Under the pieces are notes generated by a model, which was given only the letters and a program-made list of their open reading frames with translations, was not told the DNA's origin and searched no databases. Of a stretch of 64,000 bases of DNA, positions 54,228 through 62,664 are shown in pieces; position 1 is the stretch's first letter, and each line of letters begins with the position of its first letter. The DNA lies in contig NZ_CP017562.2 of NCBI RefSeq assembly GCF_001865575.2, positions 2,294,001 to 2,358,000 of the forward strand. Direction: 5' to 3'. The DNA is from Paraburkholderia sprentiae WSM5005. Its GTDB lineage: Bacteria; Pseudomonadota; Gammaproteobacteria; Burkholderiales; Burkholderiaceae. The translations under genes and the position numbers were made by a program.

Positions 54228-55661
54228 ATGACATACGGGTCAAAATGCGTCTCTGCGCCGACGGTTCTTGATGCCGCTGATCGGATCAGGAACGGCAGCC
54301 TGACGCCGGGTGAGTTGATAGCGCACAGTCTGAAGGCGATAGAAACCCACAATCCCACATTGAACGCATTCGGCGACATCTACACCGAAACGGCGGCGGC
54401 TGAGGCCGAAACGTTGACGCGCGAAGCCTCCCGCGGCTGTTTTAGAGGGCCACTGCATGGCATTCCGTTCGGCGTCAAGGACCTGTTTTCGACCGCTGGA
54501 CTGCGGACGACGCGGGGTTCGCTGACCGCGCTCGACTATGTACCGTCGGATGATGCGCCGATTATCCGACGCCTGAAGGATGCAGGGGCGATCATCGTCG
54601 GCAAGACCGCGACGACCGAGTTCGGTTGGAGCGGCGCGAGCCTGTCGCGCGTATTCGGCAACGGCCGCAATCCCTGGAACCCACAACTCACGAGCGGCGG
54701 CTCCAGTTCGGGTTCGGCGATCGCGGTCGCCGCACGGATGGTGCCCGCGTCGCTCGGTTCGGACGGTGGCGGTTCGGTAAGGATTCCCAGTGCGTTTTGT
54801 GGCACGTTTGCGCTCAAGGGCTCGCTCGGCCGGATTCCGACGTGGCCTTGGTCGGCGACCGAAATGCTCAGCCATGCCGGCCCGATCACACGGACCGTGC
54901 GCGACAGCGCGCTGCTGTTCGACGTGCTATCCGGTCCCGACCCACGCGATCACCAAGCTTTGCCAGCACCGACTGAAACGTTCCTCGCGCGTTGCGATTC
55001 GCCGCTGCGGCCGCTGCGCGTCGCGTTTTGTCCGACGCTGTTCAACGTTGACGTCGATCCGGCTGTTGCGGCAGCAGTTGAAGCGGCGGTCAATCAGATT
55101 GCGCGGACGCTGCCAGTCACGATTGATATGCCCGCGCTCGAATGGCATGACCCGTTGCCGACGTTCGAGGCCCTATGGGTCGGCGGCCGCGGAATCGTGT
55201 ACGGCAAGTCGCTTGCCAATCGCAAGGAGGAGCTCGAACCGGGCTTCGCGACGCTAATCGAACGTTCTGCGGACTACGATCTGGCCGGCTATCTGACCGC
55301 GGTCCAGCAGCGCGCGGCATTCGCTTGCAAGGTCCACAAGCTGTTCGAGCGCTTCGATCTGCTGCTGACGCCAACGCTGCCAATTCTTCCGTTCGACGCG
55401 GACCGGATTGCGCCATCTGACCTCGATGGCGTCGACGACACCGCGGTGCCGTGGGCGCGCTGGACACCGTTCACGTACCCATTCAATCTGTCCGGCAACC
55501 CAGCGGCGAGCGTGCCGTGCGGCTGGAGTCCGTCAGGTTTGCCAATCGGCTTGCAGGTCATCGGGCCGCGCTTCGCAGATGGCGACGTGCTGCAGTTCTG
55601 CGCGGCGTTCGAGGCAATTGCGCCGTGGGAACATCGGCTGCCGCCGTTGCTCGTCGGCTAG
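54228..55661 (+). CDS. Amidase (amidase-signature family)
   Basis: 477 residues. The Ser-cisSer-Lys triad is visible: K84 in FGVKDLF, S159 in TSGGSSSGSA and S183 in SDGGGSVRIP. The rest fits the GatA/AtzE/6-aminohexanoate hydrolase group; residues that choose the amide are not informative. The start has a good upstream sigma-70 promoter. It precedes a DeoR regulator, an M20 carbamoylase-type hydrolase, kinases and ethanolamine ammonia-lyase, all rightward. I infer cleavage of an N-acyl or ureido amino alcohol or a related amide. Confidence 0.87.
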   Translation: MTYGSKCVSAPTVLDAADRIRNGSLTPGELIAHSLKAIETHNPTLNAFGDIYTETAAAEAETLTREASRGCFRGPLHGIPFGVKDLFSTAGLRTTRGSLTALDYVPSDDAPIIRRLKDAGAIIVGKTATTEFGWSGASLSRVFGNGRNPWNPQLTSGGSSSGSAIAVAARMVPASLGSDGGGSVRIPSAFCGTFALKGSLGRIPTWPWSATEMLSHAGPITRTVRDSALLFDVLSGPDPRDHQALPAPTETFLARCDSPLRPLRVAFCPTLFNVDVDPAVAAAVEAAVNQIARTLPVTIDMPALEWHDPLPTFEALWVGGRGIVYGKSLANRKEELEPGFATLIERSADYDLAGYLTAVQQRAAFACKVHKLFERFDLLLTPTLPILPFDADRIAPSDLDGVDDTAVPWARWTPFTYPFNLSGNPAASVPCGWSPSGLPIGLQVIGPRFADGDVLQFCAAFEAIAPWEHRLPPLLVG

Positions 55662-55919
55662 GAGCGCACCGTGACGATCTGCCATTTCGACGCACATCAA
55701 GTCGGTGCCTGGCCAGAACGGCGCGCGCTGATGGCACCGCCGACACCTGTGCTCCAGCAACAGACGAAGTTGCAAGCGGCGCAACGTCTCGACGCGGACG
55801 AGGCCACGCCGACGCACCACCGCCTGTTGGCACAATCCGGGCGCTGCCACCGCGTGATCCGAACGCGCGGCAAACCTCGTTACACTGGTTGCTTCCCTGT
55901 ACGCCGGACTCATCTACCT

Positions 55920-56678
55920 ATGCTGAATCAGCCTCGCCTCGAAGAAATCATGCGTTTTCTGAGCCAGCAGAAACGCGTGAAGGCCGCCGACCTCGCTACG
56001 CAGCTGGTCGTCTCCGAAGAAACGATTCGCCGCGACTTCAAATATCTCGAAGAACTCGGCAAATTGCGTCGCGTTCACGGCGGCGCGATCCTGCCGCGGC
56101 TTAACGAGGAGCAACCGCTGCAGGTCCGCAACCGGATCAGGACACAGGCGAAAGCGAAGATTGCCGAATGCGCAAGCGGCCTCGTGCAGGAGGGAATGGC
56201 GCTGTTCCTCGACACCGGCACGACAACCCTCGCACTCGCGCATCAGCTGACAAGCTTCAGCCAGTTGCGAGTCGTCACGAACTCGCTCGACATTGCGCAA
56301 CTGCTGACGCAGCAGAGCGACAACCACGTGCTCGTCACACCAGGCGACGTCCGTCGCAACGACAACGCATTGATCGGCCCGCACACGCTCGAATTCGCCC
56401 GTCAGTTCCATTACGACATCGCCTTTATGGGCATTGGCGCGGTCGATCTGAAGCTCGGGCTGATGGATTACGAAGAATCCGAAGCCATGCTGCGCAGAAC
56501 GCTTGTTGTGCATTGCGTGCGTAGCGTCGTGCTCGCCGACGATGGCAAGTTTGGCCATCGCACGTTCATCAACACACTACCGTTCGACGCGATCGCGACG
56601 CTCGTCACAAACCGCCCGCTGTCGGCCGACTACATGGACCGCCTGGAACAAGCTCATGTCGATATCGTCCATCCCTGA
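55920..56678 (+). CDS. DeoR family transcriptional regulator
   Basis: 252 residues from the ATG at 55920. The N-terminal HTH is KAADLATQLVVSEETIRRDFKYLEELGKLRRVHGGA. The DeoR C-terminal sensor has FLDTGTTTLALAHQL (phosphate-binding loop of the ribose-5-phosphate isomerase-like fold), VVTNSLDIA and VVLADDGKFG. Members usually sense phosphorylated sugars or related phosphates. That suits an operon with two kinase-like genes and a phosphatase. The 258 bases before it (55662-55919) hold no gene that I can support. Confidence 0.9.
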   Translation: MLNQPRLEEIMRFLSQQKRVKAADLATQLVVSEETIRRDFKYLEELGKLRRVHGGAILPRLNEEQPLQVRNRIRTQAKAKIAECASGLVQEGMALFLDTGTTTLALAHQLTSFSQLRVVTNSLDIAQLLTQQSDNHVLVTPGDVRRNDNALIGPHTLEFARQFHYDIAFMGIGAVDLKLGLMDYEESEAMLRRTLVVHCVRSVVLADDGKFGHRTFINTLPFDAIATLVTNRPLSADYMDRLEQAHVDIVHP

Positions 56679-57936
56679 ACTGGTTCAACCCAACGCCGAT
56701 GAGTTGCGCGCGTTCGACGCGCTGTTCAGCGCAAGCTCCGCGATTGGCGCGACGCCGGCCGGCGGTCTGCATCGGCTCGCGGCGTCGGCCCAGGACGGAC
56801 AGGTTCGTGATCTGTTCCGCATCTGGCTCGACGAGCACGGTTTCGATGTGCACATCGATGCAATCGGCAACGTCTTCGGGCTTATGACTTTGACGCCGGG
56901 CGCGCCGTACGTGTTGTGCGGGTCGCATCTCGACAGCCAGCCGAGCGCTGGCCGCTTTGACGGTGTATACGGCGTGCTTGCCGGCGCGACCGCGATCGTC
57001 GGCATCGCGCAGAGGCTTCGCGCGAGTGGTCACCGTGCGCCATGCAATCTGGCGGTCGTTGACTGGACCAACGAAGAAGGCGCGCGTTTCCAGCCGAGCC
57101 TGACGGGTAGCAGTGTGTTCACCCGCGCGATGTCGCTGGACGACGCGTGGGCATGCGAGGACCGGCAAGGCGTCACGCTGAAGAGTGCGTTGGAGCAGAT
57201 TGGCTATCTCGGCGATGCGATGCTCGATCTGCCTATTGCCGCATATGTCGAGATGCACGTCGAGCAGGCGTCGAATCTCGAGCGCGAGGGGCTCGCAATT
57301 GGCGTGGTCCGCGAGACGTGGGCCGCATTGAAATGGCGAGTGCGCTTCGACGGCGAGCAGAATCACACCGGCCCTACACCGATGGCCGACCGGCGCGATG
57401 CATTGCTGGCGGCAGCGCACACGATCGCCGCGGTCCATGCGGAAGCCGTGCGGCACGGCGCGCAAATGCACAGTTCGGTTGGCCGCCTCGACGTATATCC
57501 GAATTCGCCGAACGTCGTGCCGTCGAGGACGATACTACACATTGAATTCCGTTCGCCGTCCACTGCGCTGCTGGACGGCACTGCAACACGCTTCGAGGCG
57601 ACCTTGCGGAATATCGCTGAACAGACCGGCACGCGCATCGAGATCGAAAGCCGCCAGCTTCGCGCCCCGCTGAAGCTGCATGATGGCTTGTCGCGACTTG
57701 CCCACGACGTTAGCCTCCAACTCGACCTGCCAGCGGGCGATAGCGTCACCGTCGCCGGCCACGATGCGATTAGCATGAGTCGCGTCACGCCGACGTGCCT
57801 GCTGTTCGTACCTAGCCGCGGTGGCGTCTCGCACAACGAAGCCGAGTACACCGCTGATGCCGATCTGCACAATGGCCTGCGTCTGTTGAGCGCGTTGCTG
57901 GAGCGCATCTGCACTGAACCGTCGAGCTACCTTTGA
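56656..57936 (+). CDS. M20 family hydrolase (N-carbamoyl-amino-acid hydrolase/allantoate amidohydrolase type)
   Basis: 426 residues from the ATG at 56656, overlapping the DeoR gene by 23 bases. The binuclear zinc ligands are H91 and D102 in GSHLDSQPSAGRFDGVYGV, E141 in TNEEGARF, H201 in YVEMHVEQ and a C-terminal His in GGVSHNEAEYT. The lid domain has GEQNHTGPTPMADRRDAL. The group removes carbamoyl from ureido acids or opens allantoate. It could finish hydantoinase products from the operon at 36556, or act on an amide freed in this cluster. Confidence 0.9.
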   Translation: MSISSIPELVQPNADELRAFDALFSASSAIGATPAGGLHRLAASAQDGQVRDLFRIWLDEHGFDVHIDAIGNVFGLMTLTPGAPYVLCGSHLDSQPSAGRFDGVYGVLAGATAIVGIAQRLRASGHRAPCNLAVVDWTNEEGARFQPSLTGSSVFTRAMSLDDAWACEDRQGVTLKSALEQIGYLGDAMLDLPIAAYVEMHVEQASNLEREGLAIGVVRETWAALKWRVRFDGEQNHTGPTPMADRRDALLAAAHTIAAVHAEAVRHGAQMHSSVGRLDVYPNSPNVVPSRTILHIEFRSPSTALLDGTATRFEATLRNIAEQTGTRIEIESRQLRAPLKLHDGLSRLAHDVSLQLDLPAGDSVTVAGHDAISMSRVTPTCLLFVPSRGGVSHNEAEYTADADLHNGLRLLSALLERICTEPSSYL

Positions 57937-57941
57937 GGGCG

Positions 57942-58892
57942 ATGATGCTGACGGAATCGCCTGAGTCCCTTCGATTGCTCGACGCGCTGCATGCAGTAGG
58001 GCTAGGCAACGACGCGCAGGTTGGGCACGGTACCGGAGCAGTCGCGTCGCCAACGCGGCTCGCGACCGAATGGGCCGGCTTCGTCGTCGCGGTGGGCGCT
58101 CAATCGTGGTATGCGAAAGTGCTGCACGACGATATGAAAGAATTGATCGACGTTGCGCGGACCGTCGACGCGAGCCGCTGTGCGGCACAAGCGGAAGCAA
58201 CGGTCGCGCTGCGCATCGTTGATATGCAGCGCGGCGTGCTGCTGTTCGATCGATTGGAGGCCTCCGAATGGCGCTGGGCGCGCGTTGACGATCTGGCGTC
58301 ACCCGAGCGTCTCGACGCGCTGTGGGCGGCGAAGCGGCAAGTGCATGACGGTCCAGCACCCATGTTTGTCTCGTCTCCGATGGACGACATCGCCCGACTT
58401 CGGGCGCTGTGTCGACGTGATGCGGTGGAATTGCCGATCGACGGGTTGCGGACCGACGACTGCATAGACCGTGCATGGAATGCGTTGCAGGCATCGGACG
58501 TAGAGGTCGTGCCACTGCACGGTGACGGCCTTGCGAGCAACGTGATGGTTGGCCCGCAAGGCGAACTCAAGCTGATCGATTTCGATTACGGCGGCTGCGG
58601 CGACCCCTGGTACGACGTGGCTATCACGCTGAACGAGTTGTATCAGTTCGAGCCGCAATGGCGGGAGGGCATCGTGCGCTGGGCTGGCCGTTGCGACGAA
58701 GTCGACTACGCGCGTTGCCGTCTGTATGCGCTTGTCAACGACTGGTACTGGACACTGTGGGGATTGTGGCTAGGCACGACGTCACCGCGCCGTCTCGAAT
58801 TCACGAAACTCGCTCAATGGACATCGTTGCGCTGCCGACAAGGCATTCAGGACGCGCGCTTCGAAGGCTGGCTTCATCTGCTGAAGGGATGA
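57942..58892 (+). CDS. Phosphotransferase, APH/choline kinase family
   Basis: 316 residues from the ATG at 57942. The kinase core has LHGDGLASNVMV (Brenner HGDxxxxN catalytic loop) and LIDFDYGGCGDPWYDVA (the DFD metal site), typical of aminoglycoside/choline/ethanolamine kinases. The N-lobe Lys is probably in WYAKVLHDD. It is followed four bases later by a second member of the same family. A small hydroxylated amine is the likely substrate; sequence does not tell which. Confidence 0.85.
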   Translation: MMLTESPESLRLLDALHAVGLGNDAQVGHGTGAVASPTRLATEWAGFVVAVGAQSWYAKVLHDDMKELIDVARTVDASRCAAQAEATVALRIVDMQRGVLLFDRLEASEWRWARVDDLASPERLDALWAAKRQVHDGPAPMFVSSPMDDIARLRALCRRDAVELPIDGLRTDDCIDRAWNALQASDVEVVPLHGDGLASNVMVGPQGELKLIDFDYGGCGDPWYDVAITLNELYQFEPQWREGIVRWAGRCDEVDYARCRLYALVNDWYWTLWGLWLGTTSPRRLEFTKLAQWTSLRCRQGIQDARFEGWLHLLKG

Positions 58893-58896
58893 TTCG

Positions 58897-59832
58897 ATGA
58901 AAGCACTCGGTCAGGCTCAGACCCATCATGAACACGAGATTGAAGCAGCGATTCGTGCAATGCCTGCATGGAAAGGGTACGACATTCGCTACGCACCGGT
59001 AGGTGGCGGCATCTCGAACACGAACTGGCGCGTCGAAGTCGACGGCGCGCAGACTGCGTATTTTTTCAAAGTGCCGGGCCAGGGCACAGAGATGTTTATC
59101 GACCGCCGCACTGCACACGAAGCGAGCGTGAAGGCCGCGATAACAGGCTACGGCGCGCCGGTGTTCGCGTTCCTCGAGGATCTGGGCGTCGAGGTGTTCG
59201 AGTTCATGGAAGGCTGGCGCGCGTCGTCAAACCTCGACTTCCTCGAGCGTGAGGTCCGGCACAACGCATTGCGTGCCCTGAAGGCGTTCAATGATCAGCC
59301 GGTGCTCGCTCAGACGAAGACCATGTTTGACATGATCGACGAACATCAGCAGCAGGTCGAAGCATTGCACGCGGTTAAACCCCCGGATCACGACTGGCTG
59401 TGCCAGCAATACCGTCGTGCCCGTGCGGCGCTCGAAGCGTCGGGCCTGGATCTCGCGCCCTGCATGAACGATACCCTCGCCGGCAACTTCATGCTGAACG
59501 ATGCGCGCGAGATTCGCCTGGTCGATTTCGAGTACGCGTCGAACAACGACCGGCATTACGAGCTCGCCCTGTGGTTTGGCGAGATGTTCTTCGCGCCTGG
59601 GATGGAACTTGCGCTGCTCGAGGACTATTTCGGTCGCGTGACGCCCCAGGTCGTCGCGCGTGTGCAGTTGAACAAGGCGCTCGCCGATCTGAAATGGTCG
59701 ACGTGGGCGATGGTGCAGCGTGCGGTGTCGCGGCTCGATTTCGATTTCTATAAGTACGGGTTCTGGAAACAGATGCGCGCTCGCATCGTCTTTCAGGATC
59801 CGCAGTGGGAGACATGGCTGAGGCAGGCGTGA
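58897..59832 (+). CDS. Phosphotransferase, choline/ethanolamine kinase-like, with altered catalytic loop
   Basis: 311 residues. The N-lobe has YAPVGGGISNTNWRVEVDG and FFKVPGQGTEMFIDR, close to LicA-type choline kinases. The catalytic loop is CMNDTLAGNFML where HNDxxxxNF is usual, so the His is replaced by Met while Asp and Asn remain. The metal site VDFEYASNNDRHYELA is intact. It may be active with altered efficiency or act as a partner of the preceding kinase. The two lie in one operon with a phosphatase and ethanolamine ammonia-lyase. Confidence 0.86.
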   Translation: MKALGQAQTHHEHEIEAAIRAMPAWKGYDIRYAPVGGGISNTNWRVEVDGAQTAYFFKVPGQGTEMFIDRRTAHEASVKAAITGYGAPVFAFLEDLGVEVFEFMEGWRASSNLDFLEREVRHNALRALKAFNDQPVLAQTKTMFDMIDEHQQQVEALHAVKPPDHDWLCQQYRRARAALEASGLDLAPCMNDTLAGNFMLNDAREIRLVDFEYASNNDRHYELALWFGEMFFAPGMELALLEDYFGRVTPQVVARVQLNKALADLKWSTWAMVQRAVSRLDFDFYKYGFWKQMRARIVFQDPQWETWLRQA

Positions 59833-59941
59833 AGAAGCCAGGCGCTTGAAAACAGCTCCGTGCATAAACTCGTTGTGCGCCGACGCTTGAGCTTGACGAC
59901 CTATTGAGAACCCGATTTCATTTTCAGGATGGAAAGGCATT

Positions 59942-60097
59942 ATGGTTATTAAGGAATCCAGAGCGAAATTAAAAGCGATTGACCGCGTCCGGGCGGATCT
60001 GACGCCACCTTCGGCCCGGCACCCCGAAGGCGGTGCCTATCGGCTGGGCGCGCGAGATGACAGCGCGTTCCATTCGTGTCCTTCAACCCGCCGCTAG
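59942..60097 (+). CDS. Possible small protein of 51 residues
   Basis: The ATG at 59942 follows GGAAAGG and opens a Lys/Ile-rich start (MVIKESRAKLKAIDRVRADL) before a random-looking Arg/Ser-rich tail that stops at TAG. The first 60 bases are less GC-rich than the surroundings. It sits in the 278-base gap 59833-60110 before the symporter genes. It could instead be leader DNA; nothing else is seen in the gap. Confidence 0.2.
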   Translation: MVIKESRAKLKAIDRVRADLTPPSARHPEGGAYRLGARDDSAFHSCPSTRR

Positions 60098-60110
60098 CGA
60101 GGAGCCGATC

Positions 60111-60368
60111 ATGGCTGAATCGATCCAAAGCTCGATGCCGAATTCGAAGAAGATTGTATTCGGCATCTATTTCTTCCTGCTTCTTCTGATGGCGCTGTGT
60201 CCGCCGTTCTATCTAGGCGTCAGCGGCAGTAAGCAACTCGTGCTCGGCGTACCGCTGCCGATCTTCTACTGGATCGCGAACGCGGTCCTGGTCGGGCTCG
60301 GCATATGGGCGCTGTACGTGGCTGAAGGCGTGTCCGGCGAACTCGACAACGAAGGAGAACCGACATGA
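60111..60368 (+). CDS. Small membrane protein partner of a sodium:solute symporter (DUF3311-like)
   Basis: 85 residues from the ATG at 60111, preceded by GAGGAG. Two hydrophobic segments (about 15-35 and 47-70, the latter with VLGVPLPIFYWIANAVLVGLG) match the small proteins encoded directly before many SSS-family symporters. The stop overlaps the symporter ATG (ATGA), implying equal expression and probably a complex in the inner membrane. Confidence 0.8.
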   Translation: MAESIQSSMPNSKKIVFGIYFFLLLLMALCPPFYLGVSGSKQLVLGVPLPIFYWIANAVLVGLGIWALYVAEGVSGELDNEGEPT

Positions 60369-61897
60369 CCCACTTCACGAATCCCGGCAACCCGGTCGTC
60401 ACGTTCGGCATGATCGTCGTGTTCCTCGTTGCGATGATCGCGGTGCTGTATGCGACCAACCGCCGGAGCACAAGCTTCTCCGACTATGCCGTCGGCGGCC
60501 GCTCGTACGGCCCGTGGTTCGTCGCGATGAGCTACACGAACTCCTGGTGGCCCGGCTCGACGTTCACCGCGTTCTTCGCACTGTCGGTCGGCGGCGTGCT
60601 CGGTTTCTACGGGATGGTCTACGCGACGCTCGGCGTGACTGCGATGTATCTGATGGCAAACCGGGCGTGGTCGTGGGGCCGGCAGTTCAACCTGACGACG
60701 CAGCCGGACCTCCTCGGCATGCGCTACAACAGCCCGGTCGTCAAGCGAATCGCGTCGATCATCGGGATCATCTCGGTGTTTCCGTGGGTCGTGATGGGCA
60801 TCCAGGCGCTCGCGACGTTATTCCAGTTCGCAACGTTCGGCCAGTGGACCGTGACGGCCTGCCTGACTGCTGGTGTTGTGATTGTACTGATCCGCCAGTA
60901 CTGGACCGTCAGCATGGGGATGCGGGGGCTGATCATGACCGACATGTTCCAGGGGCTGATTGCGTACGTGCTGTGCGCGGTGCTGTGCATCCTGCTGCTA
61001 TTCGGCAACCACGCGTCATTCTCCAACCTGTCGCAACTGCCTGCGAAGATGCTGCTGATTCCCGGCGACTCACGTACCGGTTACGGTCCTTGGTACATGT
61101 TCAGCCTGATCTTCACCGGTGTGATCGGCTCAATGTGCTGGCCAATGAGCTTCCAGCGGATCTATACGGCGAGCGGCGTAAGGGCCGTCAAGAAGGGCAC
61201 GCTGCTGACGATGCTGCTGGTCGGCGGCTTCTATTGCATCCTGATGCTGTTCGCGGCTGCCGCGAGTCAGGACCCGAACGTAGCCGCACAGCCGCAGCAC
61301 GGTTGGTTCGTCGCACTCGCCGATATCGGCGGCCCGTGGCTTCTCGCGGTGGCAATCGTGATTGTGCTTGCGGCGAGCATCGGCCATGTCGACGGTTGTG
61401 TGCAGGTCTGCGGCACGCAGTTCGCCAACGACCTCGCGACGTGGAATACGCCGCGCACCGATCGCCAGTTGATGGTGTTGTCCAAGGCGGGCATGGTCGT
61501 GTTCATCGTCGCAGCGGCGATCCTTGCATATCTGACTTTCGACTACAGCCGACTGCAATTACTCGCGCAGATTTCATATCAAGGGATCATCCAGCTTGCG
61601 GTCCCGCTGTTCTTCGGCATCTTCACGCGGCGTGGCAACAAGCAGGGCGCGATTGCGGGAATGCTGGTGGGCATTGCAATCGCGATCGTGCTGACTTCCG
61701 TCTATCCGGACGACATCCGCGCGCTCGGTTCGCTGACCAGCGGGATTGTCGGGCTCGCAGCGAACTTCGTCGTGTTCGTCGTGTTTGCGTTAGCGATCAA
61801 ACCGTCGACCGACGAGATCGCCCGGCTCGACCGGCTGTTCGCGAAGCCTGTGCGCGGCCGCGCACCTTCGACGGTCGCCGTACCGGTAACACATTAA
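60365..61897 (+). CDS. Sodium:solute symporter (SSS family)
   Basis: 510 residues with about 13 membrane segments. Family marks are RRSTSFSDYAVGGRSYGPW, SYTNSWWPGSTFTAFFALSVGG and QPDLLGMRYNSPVVKRIASI, then IGSMCWPMSFQRIYTASG and VLAASIGHVDGCVQVCGTQFAND. It imports a small organic compound with sodium across the inner membrane. The position before a phosphatase and ethanolamine ammonia-lyase suggests an amino alcohol or choline-like substrate. Confidence 0.9.
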   Translation: MTHFTNPGNPVVTFGMIVVFLVAMIAVLYATNRRSTSFSDYAVGGRSYGPWFVAMSYTNSWWPGSTFTAFFALSVGGVLGFYGMVYATLGVTAMYLMANRAWSWGRQFNLTTQPDLLGMRYNSPVVKRIASIIGIISVFPWVVMGIQALATLFQFATFGQWTVTACLTAGVVIVLIRQYWTVSMGMRGLIMTDMFQGLIAYVLCAVLCILLLFGNHASFSNLSQLPAKMLLIPGDSRTGYGPWYMFSLIFTGVIGSMCWPMSFQRIYTASGVRAVKKGTLLTMLLVGGFYCILMLFAAAASQDPNVAAQPQHGWFVALADIGGPWLLAVAIVIVLAASIGHVDGCVQVCGTQFANDLATWNTPRTDRQLMVLSKAGMVVFIVAAAILAYLTFDYSRLQLLAQISYQGIIQLAVPLFFGIFTRRGNKQGAIAGMLVGIAIAIVLTSVYPDDIRALGSLTSGIVGLAANFVVFVVFALAIKPSTDEIARLDRLFAKPVRGRAPSTVAVPVTH

Positions 61898-61979
61898 GGA
61901 AAAGCGGCCGCGGTGGCTGGCATGGATCTCGCGTTTTGATGCTGCCGCGGCATCGAGAATTTGACTCAACGGAGGCCGG

Positions 61980-62636
61980 ATGACTTTAGCGATTTTCGAT
62001 CTTGACGACACGATTATCAATGGAGATTGCGCGAATTTGTGGAGCAGCGAGATGGCACGCCTGGGATGGGTCGGCGACGCCGATGCATTTGTACGGCAAA
62101 ACGACGAGATGATGCGTGCCTACGGCGAAGGGTTGCTTACGATGGACGATTACATGAAAGCAACACTCGCACCGCTCGCCCGTCGCCGCGTCGTTGATGT
62201 GCGCCATCAGATCGATGCGTTTGTTGAACAGGTGATCGAGCCGAGAATTCGGCCCGACGCGCGGAATGTGATCGACGCCCATCGCCAGCGTGGCGACACC
62301 CTGCTGGTGATCTCGGCGTCGAGCGCGCATCTGGTCGAGCCAATTGCGGCGCGAGTCAGTATCAATCATGTTCTGGCGATTGATATCCAGACGGAGGACG
62401 GTGTCTATACGGGACGCACCTCCGGCGTACTGACGTATCGGGAAGGCAAGGTAGTTCGGCTGCGCGCATGGCTAAAGGCGCACGACGAAAGCCTGGCCGG
62501 TGCCAGCTTCTATTCCGACTCGCGAAACGATTTACCTCTACTGTGCGAGGTCGACAGGCCGCATGTGGTCAATCCGGACCCGGCGCTGGCAGCGCATGCG
62601 AACGAGTGTGGGTGGCCTGTGTTGACATGGCGCTAA
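61980..62636 (+). CDS. HAD superfamily phosphatase, subfamily IB (SerB-like)
   Basis: 218 residues. Motif I is FDLDDTIINGD with D7 (nucleophile) and D9; motif II is VISASS, motif III REGKVVRL and motif IV YSDSRNDLPLL. The cap (about 20-95) is the helical type of the HAD-IB group, which includes phosphoserine, phosphoethanolamine/phosphocholine and histidinol-phosphate phosphatases. Between a symporter and eutB, and with two kinases upstream, it may dephosphorylate a phospho-amino alcohol. Confidence 0.87.
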   Translation: MTLAIFDLDDTIINGDCANLWSSEMARLGWVGDADAFVRQNDEMMRAYGEGLLTMDDYMKATLAPLARRRVVDVRHQIDAFVEQVIEPRIRPDARNVIDAHRQRGDTLLVISASSAHLVEPIAARVSINHVLAIDIQTEDGVYTGRTSGVLTYREGKVVRLRAWLKAHDESLAGASFYSDSRNDLPLLCEVDRPHVVNPDPALAAHANECGWPVLTWR

Positions 62637-62664
62637 CGTGCGCGGCACTCTGGAGCAACGCGAG

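Noticed and set aside
60514..61983. 489-residue frame overlapping the symporter
   Set aside because: Out-of-frame shadow lacking hydrophobic segments; the symporter frame is intact.
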